From assembly GCA_030054295.1 (NCBI GenBank), contig JASGCE010000003.1, forward strand, positions 1 through 41,959: a stretch of 41,959 nucleotides of DNA. The letters run 5' to 3'. The notes below the pieces were generated by a model, which saw only the letters and a list, made by a program, of their open reading frames with translations, searched no databases and had not been told where the DNA came from. The translations under genes were made by a program, and so were the position numbers. This DNA comes from Minisyncoccota bacterium. Its GTDB lineage: Bacteria; Pseudomonadota; Alphaproteobacteria; Elsterales; Elsteraceae. Below are positions 6,938 to 15,961 of the stretch, piece after piece. Numbering within the stretch: position 1 is the stretch's first letter; each line of letters starts with the position of its first letter.

Positions 6938-7999
6938 ATGTTTTTCTTAAAGAAACCAAATTCCGCGATTGCTTTGGCAGCCGTCACAGTCATTAGCGGT
7001 TTGCTGATGGTCTCCAGTCATTTGTCAGCAACCGAGCTTACCGGGGCTGGCGCGACCTTCCCCTATCCCATCTATAGCAAATGGGCCGCCGCCTATAAGG
7101 AGAAGACGGGCGTCAATATCAATTACCAGGCCATTGGTTCGGGTGGCGGCTTAAAGCAGATCGTCGCCAAGACCGTTGATTTTGGAGCCTCCGACGCGCC
7201 GCAGACCATAGAGTGGCAGAACCAGAATCAGATCATCCAGTTCCCGATGGTGGTCAGTGGCATTGTGCCAATTGTCAATATCAAGGGCTTAAAATCGGGC
7301 CTGCTCAAGATGAGCGGAACCATCATTGCCGATATTTACCTCGGCAAGATTACCAAATGGAGCGACCCGGCAATCAAGGCGATGAATCCGCTGCTGGCCT
7401 TACCGGACATGCCCATTACCCCGATCTATCGTAACGATGGTTCGGGAACCACCTATAACTTCTCGAGCTATCTGGCCAAGGTCAGCGCGACCTGGCGGGA
7501 GAAGATCGGAGTCGCCACCGCCCTGGAATGGCCAGTCGGTTTGGGAGCCAAGGGTAATGACGGGGTATCGTCACTGGCTACTCGGGTTAACGGCTCGATT
7601 GCCTATGTTGAATCGAACTATGCCAAACAGAGCCAATTGCCTTTTGTTTTGGTGCAGAATAAACAGGGTAACTTCCCTATGCCAACCATCGCCAGTTACG
7701 AAGCCGCTGCCGCCAATGCCAATTGGCCAGCCGCCAAGGGCTTCTTCCTGACCCTGTCGGATCAGCCCGGCAAGGAGAGTTGGCCGATTGCCTCCGCCAG
7801 CTTTATCCTGATTCAAAAGAATGCGGTGGAGAATACCGAGGAGATGTTTAAATTCTTTGACTGGGCTTACCGCGATGGCGATAGGATGGCACGGAGTCTT
7901 GACTATGCGCCGATTCCCATTCCGGTGGTGAATTTTATCCAAAGCACCTGGACCGCTGGCGTGATGAGCAACGGCAAGCCGGTTTGGAATCCAAAATAA
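6938..7999 (+). CDS. pstS: Phosphate ABC transporter periplasmic binding protein
   Basis: PstS captures inorganic phosphate in the periplasm and delivers it to PstCAB. A signal peptide covers about residues 1-31 (basic start, hydrophobic core, LSA before TELTGAG). The mature protein opens with the hallmark GAGATFPYPIYSKW and carries GSGGGLKQI, FGASDAPQ and RNDGSGTTYNFSSYL, which supply phosphate contacts. Its 353 residues are typical. The start is ATG at 6938 with AAAAGGTGAAC before it. pstC begins 1 nt after its stop codon, so the four pst genes form one operon. Confidence 0.96.
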   Translation: MFFLKKPNSAIALAAVTVISGLLMVSSHLSATELTGAGATFPYPIYSKWAAAYKEKTGVNINYQAIGSGGGLKQIVAKTVDFGASDAPQTIEWQNQNQIIQFPMVVSGIVPIVNIKGLKSGLLKMSGTIIADIYLGKITKWSDPAIKAMNPLLALPDMPITPIYRNDGSGTTYNFSSYLAKVSATWREKIGVATALEWPVGLGAKGNDGVSSLATRVNGSIAYVESNYAKQSQLPFVLVQNKQGNFPMPTIASYEAAAANANWPAAKGFFLTLSDQPGKESWPIASASFILIQKNAVENTEEMFKFFDWAYRDGDRMARSLDYAPIPIPVVNFIQSTWTAGVMSNGKPVWNPK

Positions 8000-8000
8000 T

Positions 8001-8966
8001 ATGGTAGGCTCTAACCGCCATTCGGTGTTGAGACAGAAGGCCGGGTTTAACCGAATTTTCTATTCGGTTACACTCGGCTTTGCTCTGTCGGTCGTCGTGA
8101 TTGTTTTGGCGATTATTGCGGTCCTGGTGGTGGGGGCCTGGCCTAGTCTTAAGGAGTTTGGCTGGGGGTTTTTAACCACCGCCCGCTGGAATCCGGCGGC
8201 GGAGATTTTTGGCTCACTTGGGCCTATTCTCGGGACGGTGGTTTGCAGTTTGATTGCGATTCTGGTCGCCGTGCCGCTGAGTTTTGGCGTGGCCATGACC
8301 ATGGTCTTCTTGGCGCCTTCGTGGTTTAAACGGCCCCTGATTCTGACCATTGAACTGTTGGCGGGGGTGCCTTCGATCATCTATGGCATCTGGGGGATGC
8401 TGATTCTGGTGCCGTTTTTGGAGATGAATCTCTATCCGTTTTTGGCCGACCATCTGGGGCAATTTGCGCTGCTCAAACCGATTTTTGGCGGCCCGCCCTC
8501 GGGCTCATCGCTGCTGACGGCGGGGTTGGTTTTGGCGGTGATGATCCTGCCCTTTATCAGTTCAATCATGCGGGAGGTTTTTGAGGCCACCCCCAATATG
8601 CTGCGCGAAGCCTCATACGGTCTCGGGGCGACCACGACCGAGGTGCTGTGGAAGGTGGTTCTGCCCTATAGCCGCATTGGTGTAGTTGGCGGGATTATGC
8701 TCGGGCTCGGGCGGGCCTTGGGGGAGACCATGGCGGTAACCTTTGTCATTGGCAATGCCCATCGGATGCCCTATTCCCTCCTCTCCCCCGGAACCTCGAT
8801 CTCGGCCAGCCTTGCCAATGAATTTAACGAGGCGACCGGAGAACTCTACATAACTTCCCTGATTGCCCTGGGTTTGATATTATATGTGATCAGTTTGGTC
8901 GTGCTGGGTCTGTCGCGGCTGATGTTGAACCGCCTGACTCGTGACCCCAGTCGGCAAGGGAATTGA
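8001..8966 (+). CDS. pstC: Phosphate ABC transporter permease PstC
   Basis: PstC is one of the two inner-membrane subunits of the high-affinity phosphate importer. The 321-residue protein has about six hydrophobic segments. It carries the ABC permease coupling motif in EASYGLGATTTEVLWKVVLP, and the PstC-typical GVPSIIYGIWGM and GLGRALGETMAV. It starts immediately after the pstS stop and is followed by pstA after 3 nt, which indicates cotranscription. No deviation from the family is apparent. Confidence 0.95.
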   Translation: MVGSNRHSVLRQKAGFNRIFYSVTLGFALSVVVIVLAIIAVLVVGAWPSLKEFGWGFLTTARWNPAAEIFGSLGPILGTVVCSLIAILVAVPLSFGVAMTMVFLAPSWFKRPLILTIELLAGVPSIIYGIWGMLILVPFLEMNLYPFLADHLGQFALLKPIFGGPPSGSSLLTAGLVLAVMILPFISSIMREVFEATPNMLREASYGLGATTTEVLWKVVLPYSRIGVVGGIMLGLGRALGETMAVTFVIGNAHRMPYSLLSPGTSISASLANEFNEATGELYITSLIALGLILYVISLVVLGLSRLMLNRLTRDPSRQGN

Positions 8967-8969
8967 GCC

Positions 8970-9830
8970 ATGACTGCCATTATCACCAGCCTCACCTCGC
9001 TTTATTTTCGCCGTCGATTGTTCGATGGACTGGTTAAGATTTTTGCCTGGTCGGCGGTTATTTTTGCCGCGGCGGTTTTGCTTTTTGTCCTTGGCATGTT
9101 GTTTGTTAAGGGGCTGGAGGGAATCTCCTTCCAGCTCTTTACCCACAGCACGAGTCCGGCGGGGACCAAGGGCGGGCTGGCCAATGCCATGGTCGGCAGT
9201 TTGATCATTACCTTTGGCGCGGTTGCGATTGGGGCTCCGGCGGGGATCTTGGCGGGAACCTATCTCGCCGAATATGGGCGGGGCAAGAAACTATCGGGGG
9301 CGATTAGATTTGCCAATGATATTTTGCTCAGTTCGCCATCCATTATTATTGGGTTATTTATCTATACCATTGCGGTGGCTCCGCTTAAGCATTTCTCGGC
9401 CTGGTCGGGGTCGGTGGCCCTGGCCATTATCACCCTGCCGGTGGTTTTGCGCACGACCGAAGATATGCTGCTGATGGTTCCCAATGCCCTGCGCGAAGCC
9501 GCGGCGGCCCTGGGCGCGACCAAATGGCGAGTGATTATCTTGATCTGTTACCGTTCGGCGCGGCAAGGGATCATCAATGGCATGTTGCTGGCGGTGGCTC
9601 GGATCAGTGGCGAAACGGCCCCCTTGATCTTTACCTCGCTCGGTAATCAGAACTGGAGCCTCGATATAGCCGCGCCTATGGCCGCCCTGCCGATTGTCAT
9701 CTATAACTATGCGCGGAGTCCCTATGAAGATCAAATCCAACTGGCCTGGAGCGGAGCCTTACTGATTACCGTGGCCATTCTTTTACTCAATATTGTTGCC
9801 AAGATGCTGGGGGGGCAGAATCGCCGATGA
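8970..9830 (+). CDS. pstA: Phosphate ABC transporter permease PstA
   Basis: This is the second permease subunit of the phosphate importer, 286 residues with several membrane helices. The family-typical stretches are [12 protein letters not shown], the coupling motif region [17 protein letters not shown], and [18 protein letters not shown]. The stop overlaps the pstB start as ATGA (9827-9830), an arrangement that supports translational coupling. Together with PstC it forms the transmembrane channel energised by PstB. Confidence 0.95.
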   Translation: MTAIITSLTSLYFRRRLFDGLVKIFAWSAVIFAAAVLLFVLGMLFVKGLEGISFQLFTHSTSPAGTKGGLANAMVGSLIITFGAVAIGAPAGILAGTYLAEYGRGKKLSGAIRFANDILLSSPSIIIGLFIYTIAVAPLKHFSAWSGSVALAIITLPVVLRTTEDMLLMVPNALREAAAALGATKWRVIILICYRSARQGIINGMLLAVARISGETAPLIFTSLGNQNWSLDIAAPMAALPIVIYNYARSPYEDQIQLAWSGALLITVAILLLNIVAKMLGGQNRR

Positions 9831-10660
9831 AGAACCAAAAAACCGTCTCGGTAAAAAAGACCGAGGTCAAGACTGGCACCAAAAATTCAGTCGGAGCCCT
9901 GCCTTCGAGCGCCAAGTTCGAGCTGCAAAAGGTAAGCTTCTATTACCAAGGCTTTCAGGCCCTGAAGGATGTCAGCCTGACCCTCAAGGATCGGCAGGTC
10001 ACGGCCTTTATCGGCCCATCGGGCTGTGGTAAATCGACCCTGCTCAGGATGCTCAATCGTATCTACGAACTCTATCCCGGGCAATATGCGACCGGTAAGA
10101 TTCTGTTCGATGGCCAGAATATTTTGGGGCGGACGGTCGATGTCAATCGCCTGCGCAAAAGCGTCGGGATGGTGTTCCAAAAACCCTCGCCATTCCCCAT
10201 GTCGATTTTTGACAATGTTGCCTTTGGCATCCGACTCTACCATAAATATTCGGCGAGCGAACTTGAAGGCCGGGTCGAGACTGCCCTGCGCAAAACCGGC
10301 CTGTGGGAGGAGGTCAAGGATAAGCTGAAGCAAAGCGGCAATAGTCTGTCGGGCGGACAGCAACAGCGGGTCTGTATCGCGCGGGCCATTGCGATTCAAC
10401 CCTCGGTGCTGTTGCTGGATGAGCCAACCTCGGCCCTCGACCCGATCTCGACGCAAAGAATCGAGGAACTGGTGGCCGAGCTTAAAACCGACTATTGCAT
10501 CGCCATAGTCACCCACAATATGCGCCAGGCCGCGCGGGTTTCGGACTATACCGCCTTCCTCTATCAGGGCGAGCTGATCGAATTTGATACAAACGAGAAG
10601 ATCTTTACCCAACCCAGGCTAAAACAGACCGAAGACTATATCACCGGCCGCATTGGGTAG
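9827..10660 (+). CDS. pstB: Phosphate ABC transporter ATP-binding protein
   Basis: PstB hydrolyses ATP to drive phosphate import. The protein shows Walker [10 protein letters not shown] (about 63-71), the signature LSGGQQQR (175-182), Walker B VLLLDEP (195-201) and the switch histidine in IVTHNM. A polar extension of about 30 residues rich in Lys and Thr precedes the first strand; this is longer than in many PstB proteins. It ends the pst operon. phoU, phoB and phoR, often next to pst, are not in this window. Confidence 0.96.
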   Translation: MKNQKTVSVKKTEVKTGTKNSVGALPSSAKFELQKVSFYYQGFQALKDVSLTLKDRQVTAFIGPSGCGKSTLLRMLNRIYELYPGQYATGKILFDGQNILGRTVDVNRLRKSVGMVFQKPSPFPMSIFDNVAFGIRLYHKYSASELEGRVETALRKTGLWEEVKDKLKQSGNSLSGGQQQRVCIARAIAIQPSVLLLDEPTSALDPISTQRIEELVAELKTDYCIAIVTHNMRQAARVSDYTAFLYQGELIEFDTNEKIFTQPRLKQTEDYITGRIG

Positions 10661-10662
10661 AA

Positions 10663-10682
10663 GGCCGCAAATCGGTTGCGGC
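10663..10682. terminator. Hairpin between convergent pstB and the nuclease-methyltransferase gene
   Basis: The arms GGCCGCAA (10663-10670) and TTGCGGCC (10675-10682) form a perfect 8-bp stem with a 5-nt loop. It fills the 24-nt gap between two convergent genes, where a bidirectional terminator is expected. There is no clear T-run on either side, so it would not be a textbook intrinsic terminator. Confidence 0.5.
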
Positions 10683-10684
10683 CA

Positions 10685-12916
10685 TTAAATCAGGCGATTA
10701 TTGCCCTTGATTTGCCAGCCATCTCGACCATAGCGGTCGGCGACCTGGCCCAAGACTCGGATAATGGTCTGATCGGTCGGAGTGGTGCCATTTTTGAGAT
10801 AGGGCATGACCTCGCTGACAATGGTCTCGAGCGATGGATAGCTGTTTTGCCTTTGGTGCTTCATCAGGCAGTTGCGGATAAAATAGCCCACCCGCTCCTC
10901 GGTCGGAATATGGGTTTTGAATCCTTGGTTGGGCTTGAGGTTGTATTTTTCGGTCTTGGGATCAAATTCATAGCCCTGGTTGATGATATCGAGCAATTCC
11001 CCCTCGTTCCTATGCAGCCAATCGAGATAGCCAAATTCAGTACCGACCGTGATTAAATCGGCATAGAACTCCTCCATCGTCGCGCCCTGATATTTGGCAA
11101 TGATCGATTCAATGTGATTGAGCAACAAGGGTTTAAAATCAGTCCCCAGATCAACCGTCTGCCTGACCAGCGGATTCTGCACCTTTTTAAAATTGATAAT
11201 CATTTGCCCTGACAGGACGCGGAAGGGATTTTGGCGTTTTTTATAACTGGTTTGGCCATTGTCTTGACGAACCATGCCCGCATATTCGAAACCAATCTTC
11301 TCGGCATTATTGACGATGAGGTACCAAAAATAAGGGTCTTGATGCTGGAAGACAAAACTCATCCAGCGATTCCATTTAAGCACGCGAAACATTTCCTTGA
11401 GCGATTCAATGATCAAATCGCCATATTCCTCCTTTTGCTTAAAATGGGTTCCGCCTTCGATGGCTTCGCGGGCAAGGTCATCCGCCGTCACCGGCAGATC
11501 GAGCCAGCTGTTCCACATGATCGAAAGGTCAAGATAGGGAATCTTCTTGCCATAGGGCGGATCGGTGTAAATATAATCCACCGACTCCGTGTCGATCATG
11601 GTCAAGCGGGTCGCATCGCCCTGGATGATGTGCAGCCGATCAATCGTCTGATCGTTTATTTTGCCCTGCATCTCGAGCTTGGCCTTGACCAGGCGATCCG
11701 CCTTACTGAGAAAGGTTTTGAGCGTATCAAGCTGGGTGGGAGTCTTGGCAATGCGATAACGGTAATAACGCATGGGGCCACTGTCGCCGCCATTGGGGGT
11801 TTTGGTTCCCCGATGGAAGGTTAAATTGATTTTATTAACCGTACTCGAAAAACTCACCATCAAAGATTTTCGGGTCGCTTTCTTTTTTGAAGCCAGGATA
11901 ATCTTTTTAAGCAAGGCAAGTTCAACAATCTGTTGGCGACTAAAAAGACCCCTTACCGTCGGCACATCTGAACCCTTGGGCAAATCGAGGTCGGCGGGAT
12001 AGAATTTACTCAATTCTTGATCGACTTGGCTGTCGTTTAACTTAAGAATTTTTTCGAGCTGTTTTGGATATGATTTGGCAATTCGTTCAATCTCTTGAAG
12101 CAAATCTTGAATTTCAACCGGCAGGGTCAAGCCCTCGACGATTAATTTACACAGGGGATTGAGGTCGATCTGAATCGCTCGGCGACCCAGCATCATCGCC
12201 TCCACCACCGTAATGCCACTGCCGCCAAAGGAGTCGAGAATCAAATCGTCGGGATCAGAAAATCTGCGAATATATTCGCTCACAACCATTCCAACCTGCC
12301 GAGTGAAATAGGGATGAACTCCATAATGTCGTTTAAGTCTTTGTTTATGGTCGGGTAAATTCGCTCTCGGCTGTTCGCGGTCGAGATAGTTCTTCTCCCT
12401 AGTCGGCGGCTGGCTGACTACGGGTGCCTTTGCAGGCGGCTTAAAATAATCCTGAAGCCTTTGCCAATGTTGGTCAATTTCTGCCAAAGGAATCGATTCC
12501 AGCATCTCCCGATAGATATTAAAAATCGTCAGATGGTGGCCATTACAGAGGGCAAAATGATTGACCCTAATCTCGGGGTGGATGGCATAGAAAAATGCCT
12601 GATGGATGGGTTCGCCTTCGTGGATATTGACCCATGGCGATTTGGCCTCGAGGATCAAAAAACCCCGCCCCTGATGGCGCAGCAGATAGTCGGGAAAGAC
12701 CGGCGCAATCTCGATGGCTCGGGAGCCGGTTTTAACCCAGGGATCGAGCAGTTTAACGCTGCGTTGAATCATAAACTCGGCATCGCTGGAGTCACTGTAA
12801 CCCAGGGCCAACAGAATCGGCATGATGATGGCTTCGCGAACCGAATCCTCTTTAAAATCGGCCTCATTTATCCGCGACAGATCGAGATTTGGAATCATGG
12901 TTTTTACTCGGTTCAT
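10685..12916 (-). CDS. Fusion of predicted PD-(D/E)XK (HsdR N-terminal-like) nuclease domain and DNA amino-methyltransferase
   Basis: The 743-residue protein has two recognisable parts. Residues about 10-155 resemble the N-terminal domain of type I restriction HsdR subunits: FKEDSVREAIIMPILLALGY, then PD at 75-76 and ILEAK ending at Lys92, giving a PD-x13-EAK nuclease pattern, and a downstream Gln in IHQAFFYA. Residues about 190-600 form an N6-adenine or N4-cytosine methyltransferase: HPYFTRQ, the SAM loop LDSFGGSGITVVEA (about 227-240), and the catalytic TDPPYG (451-456). The 215 residues between motifs could hold target recognition. The tail (about 690-743) is a separate conserved-looking segment. 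No restriction, specificity or defence gene is adjacent. It could be a single-chain restriction-modification enzyme, or a methyltransferase with an inactive nuclease fold. Confidence 0.8.
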   Translation of the reverse strand: MNRVKTMIPNLDLSRINEADFKEDSVREAIIMPILLALGYSDSSDAEFMIQRSVKLLDPWVKTGSRAIEIAPVFPDYLLRHQGRGFLILEAKSPWVNIHEGEPIHQAFFYAIHPEIRVNHFALCNGHHLTIFNIYREMLESIPLAEIDQHWQRLQDYFKPPAKAPVVSQPPTREKNYLDREQPRANLPDHKQRLKRHYGVHPYFTRQVGMVVSEYIRRFSDPDDLILDSFGGSGITVVEAMMLGRRAIQIDLNPLCKLIVEGLTLPVEIQDLLQEIERIAKSYPKQLEKILKLNDSQVDQELSKFYPADLDLPKGSDVPTVRGLFSRQQIVELALLKKIILASKKKATRKSLMVSFSSTVNKINLTFHRGTKTPNGGDSGPMRYYRYRIAKTPTQLDTLKTFLSKADRLVKAKLEMQGKINDQTIDRLHIIQGDATRLTMIDTESVDYIYTDPPYGKKIPYLDLSIMWNSWLDLPVTADDLAREAIEGGTHFKQKEEYGDLIIESLKEMFRVLKWNRWMSFVFQHQDPYFWYLIVNNAEKIGFEYAGMVRQDNGQTSYKKRQNPFRVLSGQMIINFKKVQNPLVRQTVDLGTDFKPLLLNHIESIIAKYQGATMEEFYADLITVGTEFGYLDWLHRNEGELLDIINQGYEFDPKTEKYNLKPNQGFKTHIPTEERVGYFIRNCLMKHQRQNSYPSLETIVSEVMPYLKNGTTPTDQTIIRVLGQVADRYGRDGWQIKGNNRLI

Positions 12917-12968
12917 GTGAATTAACAGCCAGCCATCCCCATCAACAATCTGTAAACCAACCCATCGG

Positions 12969-13694
12969 CTAAATCAACGACTGAGCAATCAACCGTGCCG
13001 CGGCGGCGGGGTCAGCCGCGGCGGTAATCGGGCGGCCCACCACCAGGACGACTCCACCATTTTGCAGGGCCTGCAAGGGCGTGACAATCCGTTTTTGATC
13101 CCCGGCGGATTTGCTATCGGCCATCCTCAGACCCGGCACGACCAATATCGATTGCGGCCCGACTTCGCGGTGCAGGGCTGCGACCTCGAGCCCCGAACAG
13201 ACCAGACCCGCCGCCCCGGCCGATACTGCCATTCGCCCCAATCTTATCGCCAATTCCCCCGCTGCGAAGCCAAAGCCAAGCGCATCAAGATTCTGATCAT
13301 CCAGACTGGTCAGTACGGTCACGGCGATGATTCGGGCATTGCCGGCGATTCCCGCCACCGCTGCCGCGACCATCTCCGCCCCGCCGCTGGCGTGCACGGT
13401 CAGCAGATCGATGGGCAGGCGCGAGAGACTCCGCGCCGCCGCCGCTACGGTATTGGGAATATCGTGGAGTTTAAGGTCGAGAAAAATCCCGCGCCGCTCC
13501 CCCGCTGCCTCGGCCGCAGCATCCGCAATCCGCGCCACCAGTTCGGGGCCGCTGCGGTAAAAGAGCTCCATGCCGATTTTAAACCCAACCACCTGGGGGC
13601 TGACCAGCCGCACCATCCGCAGGGCCGATTCAGCATCAGGCAGATCCAATGCGCACCAGATGCCGCGCGGAATTTGTTTTTGCACCACAGCCAC
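12969..13694 (-). CDS. pyrF: Orotidine 5'-phosphate decarboxylase
   Basis: PyrF performs the last step of UMP synthesis, decarboxylating OMP. The catalytic signature FLDLKLHDIPNT (about 71-82) supplies the Asp-Lys-Asp charge network. The phosphate-binding C-terminal region contains VVPGLRM and VVGRPIT. The frame begins with GTG at 13694, and two further in-frame GTG codons lie within the next four codons, so the exact start is uncertain. It follows DUF4167 with only 3 nt between stop and start. pyrD is elsewhere in this window (21148-22245). Confidence 0.95.
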   Translation of the reverse strand: MAVVQKQIPRGIWCALDLPDAESALRMVRLVSPQVVGFKIGMELFYRSGPELVARIADAAAEAAGERRGIFLDLKLHDIPNTVAAAARSLSRLPIDLLTVHASGGAEMVAAAVAGIAGNARIIAVTVLTSLDDQNLDALGFGFAAGELAIRLGRMAVSAGAAGLVCSGLEVAALHREVGPQSILVVPGLRMADSKSAGDQKRIVTPLQALQNGGVVLVVGRPITAAADPAAAARLIAQSLI

Positions 13695-13697
13695 AGG

Positions 13698-14570
13698 CTA
13701 TTCGCCCGAATCCTGCGCCGAGTCTTGGCGACTGTTCAATCCCGATTCGCCAAACAGGTCGGTGCGCGGCGGCCTTCTGCGGGCGGGGCGCGGAGTCCCG
13801 GGATAGTCGCTGGAGCGAGACTCGCCATCCCCCAAATGGCTGGTTCTCGACAGGGGGGAAATCCGATCCTCTACCGAAACCTCGTTGACCGGGGAAGGGG
13901 CGCGCGGGCCAGCCCCGTTATTGAAATTGTTGCGATTGCCATAGGGCGAGCGATTTTGCCTGAGGCCATTGCCGAGGTGCGATCTCAGCCGACCACGCGG
14001 TTGCACTTCAGCATGTTCGGGCGCTGGTGGGGCTATGACCGGCTGTTCCGCCGAGCCAAAATCAACCGTGGTTGGAATGATCGAGGCCAAATTCGGAATT
14101 GTCGTCATGCCATGATGGGGCTGATCCTCTCCGGTCGAACTATAGGGCATTCCAACCAAGGATGGCGAACCCGGCCCTTGAATCTGCTGCGGCATGGAAT
14201 GGTTTGAATCCCCCTCCTCCACCCCGCCATCCTCGATGTCGCGCGGTGTCGAGGCCAGAAGCTGATTGGCCTCGCCACTGGCATTGATAATCCGATAATA
14301 GTGCTCGGCGTGCTGATAAAAATTCTCGGCGGCAATCCGATCCCCCGAAGTCGTCGCATCCCGCGCCAAGGCCAGGTATTTCTCGAGCACCTGAAAGGCC
14401 GTGCCGCGCACCCTTATATCGGGGCCATTGCTGTCGAAGGTATGGTGGCGCAGCGACATGGGCTTGCGATTGCCTTGACCGTTACCTGGGCTGCCGCCGT
14501 TACCATTTTGCCCATTGCCTTGACCATGGGGGCGCGACCTTGTGCGTTTAATATGAGGACCTGTTCTCAT
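13698..14570 (-). CDS. DUF4167 domain protein
   Basis: The N-terminal 40 residues are basic and rich in Gly, Asn and Gln. The conserved DUF4167 block follows: FDSNGPDIRVRGTAFQVLEK, then KYLALARDATTSGDRIAAENFYQHAEHYYRII. The remaining 190 residues are low complexity, rich in Pro, Arg and Ser, and probably disordered. The family is alphaproteobacterial, often next to prmC as here, and its function is unknown; the basic Gly/Asn-rich start could bind RNA, which is inference. It lies 180 bp downstream of prmC and directly upstream of pyrF. Confidence 0.9.
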   Translation of the reverse strand: MRTGPHIKRTRSRPHGQGNGQNGNGGSPGNGQGNRKPMSLRHHTFDSNGPDIRVRGTAFQVLEKYLALARDATTSGDRIAAENFYQHAEHYYRIINASGEANQLLASTPRDIEDGGVEEGDSNHSMPQQIQGPGSPSLVGMPYSSTGEDQPHHGMTTIPNLASIIPTTVDFGSAEQPVIAPPAPEHAEVQPRGRLRSHLGNGLRQNRSPYGNRNNFNNGAGPRAPSPVNEVSVEDRISPLSRTSHLGDGESRSSDYPGTPRPARRRPPRTDLFGESGLNSRQDSAQDSGE

Positions 14571-14752
14571 GGCTGATGCTGAACCTTTGGTTTGAAATTG
14601 ACCAGTGTGGCACGGTTATCCAAGCGGAGTAGTTGCCGAATAAAGGAGCAAGGCGATTCTTCGTAATCACTATCGTGAAGGGTTGGGTTTAGGTTTCCAA
14701 ATCCCAGACTCGGTTACTCGGTCATTTGTTGCAATGTCGTTTAAGGTTCGAG

Positions 14753-15646
14753 TTATTGGGTTTCTCGAAAATAATGGCCGCCGATCATTCTGACCCGACC
14801 CCTTAAATCGTTCCTGTTATATACCATAGTGAAGCCCGCTCCTGTCAATAGAGTTCTTACAGCCCCCTCCTGCCCCTCGCCCAATTCAAACAGCAGCCAA
14901 AATTGCGACGGCTGACTTGCCTTGACCAGAGCCTCTATAATCGCCCGATATTCAGCCAGACCCTGATCATCGGCAAAAAGGGCATTGGCCGGTTCATAGT
15001 CCAATTCCGGTGCCAAATCAGCCTTTGATTCCAAAGCAATATAGGGCGGATTGGCAATATATATATCGGCAATCGGCAGGGAAGCTTCTCGCCAATCGGC
15101 CTGTCGCCATTCCAGTCGCTGATCGAGATTGGGGATTTGGCTGGCAAGGTTCTGCCCATTGAACCGGGCAATCTCGAGGGCCGCCGCAGAGGAATCAAGA
15201 CCAATGCCGCGGGCCGTGGTAAGCTCCTTAAGCAGCGCAATAATCAAACAACCCGAACCGGTGCCAAGGTCGCACAGGGTCAAGGGATGATCGACGGGAG
15301 TCCTATCGGCGATTTGAATTGCCGCCTCTACCAATGTCTCGGAATCGGGACGGGGGTCAAGTACCGCCGTCGAGACGGCAAAATCAAGCGACCAGAATTC
15401 CTTACGACCAATTATTTTTGCCAGCGGTTTGCGAGCAATCCGCTCGGCAACCAATGAAGCATACTGGTCAGACTGTTCATCGGTAAGCTCCCGCGACGGG
15501 TCAAGCAACAGCCGAGCGCGATCGATTTTTAAAACCTCGGCCAAAAGAATCTGGGCATCCAGCCGCGGCGAATCACAACCCGCCGCCCGCAGCCTTGGTT
15601 CAGTTATCGCCATCAGTTTTTGTATCCTGGGGGTTGATTGATCCAA
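14753..15646 (-). CDS. prmC: Peptide chain release factor N5-glutamine methyltransferase
   Basis: PrmC methylates the glutamine of the GGQ motif in release factors RF1 and RF2. The SAM-binding loop DLGTGSGCL (about 126-134) and the catalytic NPPY (199-202) are intact, and the N-terminal helical domain contains SPRLDAQILLAEVL. The longest frame starts with TTG at 15646 (297 residues); an ATG at 15613 would remove 11 residues and has AGGA about 12 nt upstream, so the start is open. prfA, the common upstream partner, is absent; the upstream gap holds repeats. DUF4167 follows. Confidence 0.93.
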   Translation of the reverse strand: MDQSTPRIQKLMAITEPRLRAAGCDSPRLDAQILLAEVLKIDRARLLLDPSRELTDEQSDQYASLVAERIARKPLAKIIGRKEFWSLDFAVSTAVLDPRPDSETLVEAAIQIADRTPVDHPLTLCDLGTGSGCLIIALLKELTTARGIGLDSSAAALEIARFNGQNLASQIPNLDQRLEWRQADWREASLPIADIYIANPPYIALESKADLAPELDYEPANALFADDQGLAEYRAIIEALVKASQPSQFWLLFELGEGQEGAVRTLLTGAGFTMVYNRNDLRGRVRMIGGHYFRETQ

Positions 15647-15723
15647 ATGAAACCGTCGTGGTTATAGTTCGGGGAAGCCAAACCGCTGATATTGCGCATT
15701 GCCGCAGTCAGTTTATTGATTAA

Positions 15724-15892
15724 TCAACCCCTCCAAGAAACTCTAAGGTTCGACTTCGTCTCACCAAGAGTTTCTATCCTCCCCTTCTAAAGAAGGGGAG
15801 GTAATCCAATAATCATCCCCCCTTCTTTAGAAGGGGGGAATAGTCTCACTTATCAGCTTGCTGATTAGTGAGACTAAGGGGGGTTGCCTGAC
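15724..15892. repeat. Palindromic repeats of family D (half element plus a D' variant)
   Basis: Two units fill most of the 315-bp gap between the DUF1217 gene's 3' end and prmC. The first (15724-15801) has the framework 'caacccctccaag' then a hairpin insert 'aaactct...agagttt' then 'ctatcctccccttct'. The second (15816-15892) has 'ccccccttctttagaagggggg', 'aatagt', a hairpin 'tcagcttgctga' flanked by 'ctcact' and 'agtgag', then 'actaaggggggttgcctgac'. The second is matched in reverse at 34735-34810 with a different hairpin inside. The strong G+C stems could stop transcription from either side. Confidence 0.8.
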
Positions 15893-15961
15893 TTACTTTA
15901 CAAAAATGACTTTTCAGCCCCCCCATAAAGAAGAGGACATTATCAAACCCCCACCCACAGC

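Noticed and set aside
13062-14207. A 381-codon plus-strand open frame opposite pyrF and DUF4167
   Set aside because: It is antisense to two clear genes, has no recognisable domain, and its composition is that of the complementary strand of G+C-rich coding DNA.
15724-15892. CRISPR array
   Set aside because: Repeats are long palindromes without regular spacing or unique spacers, and no cas gene is present.
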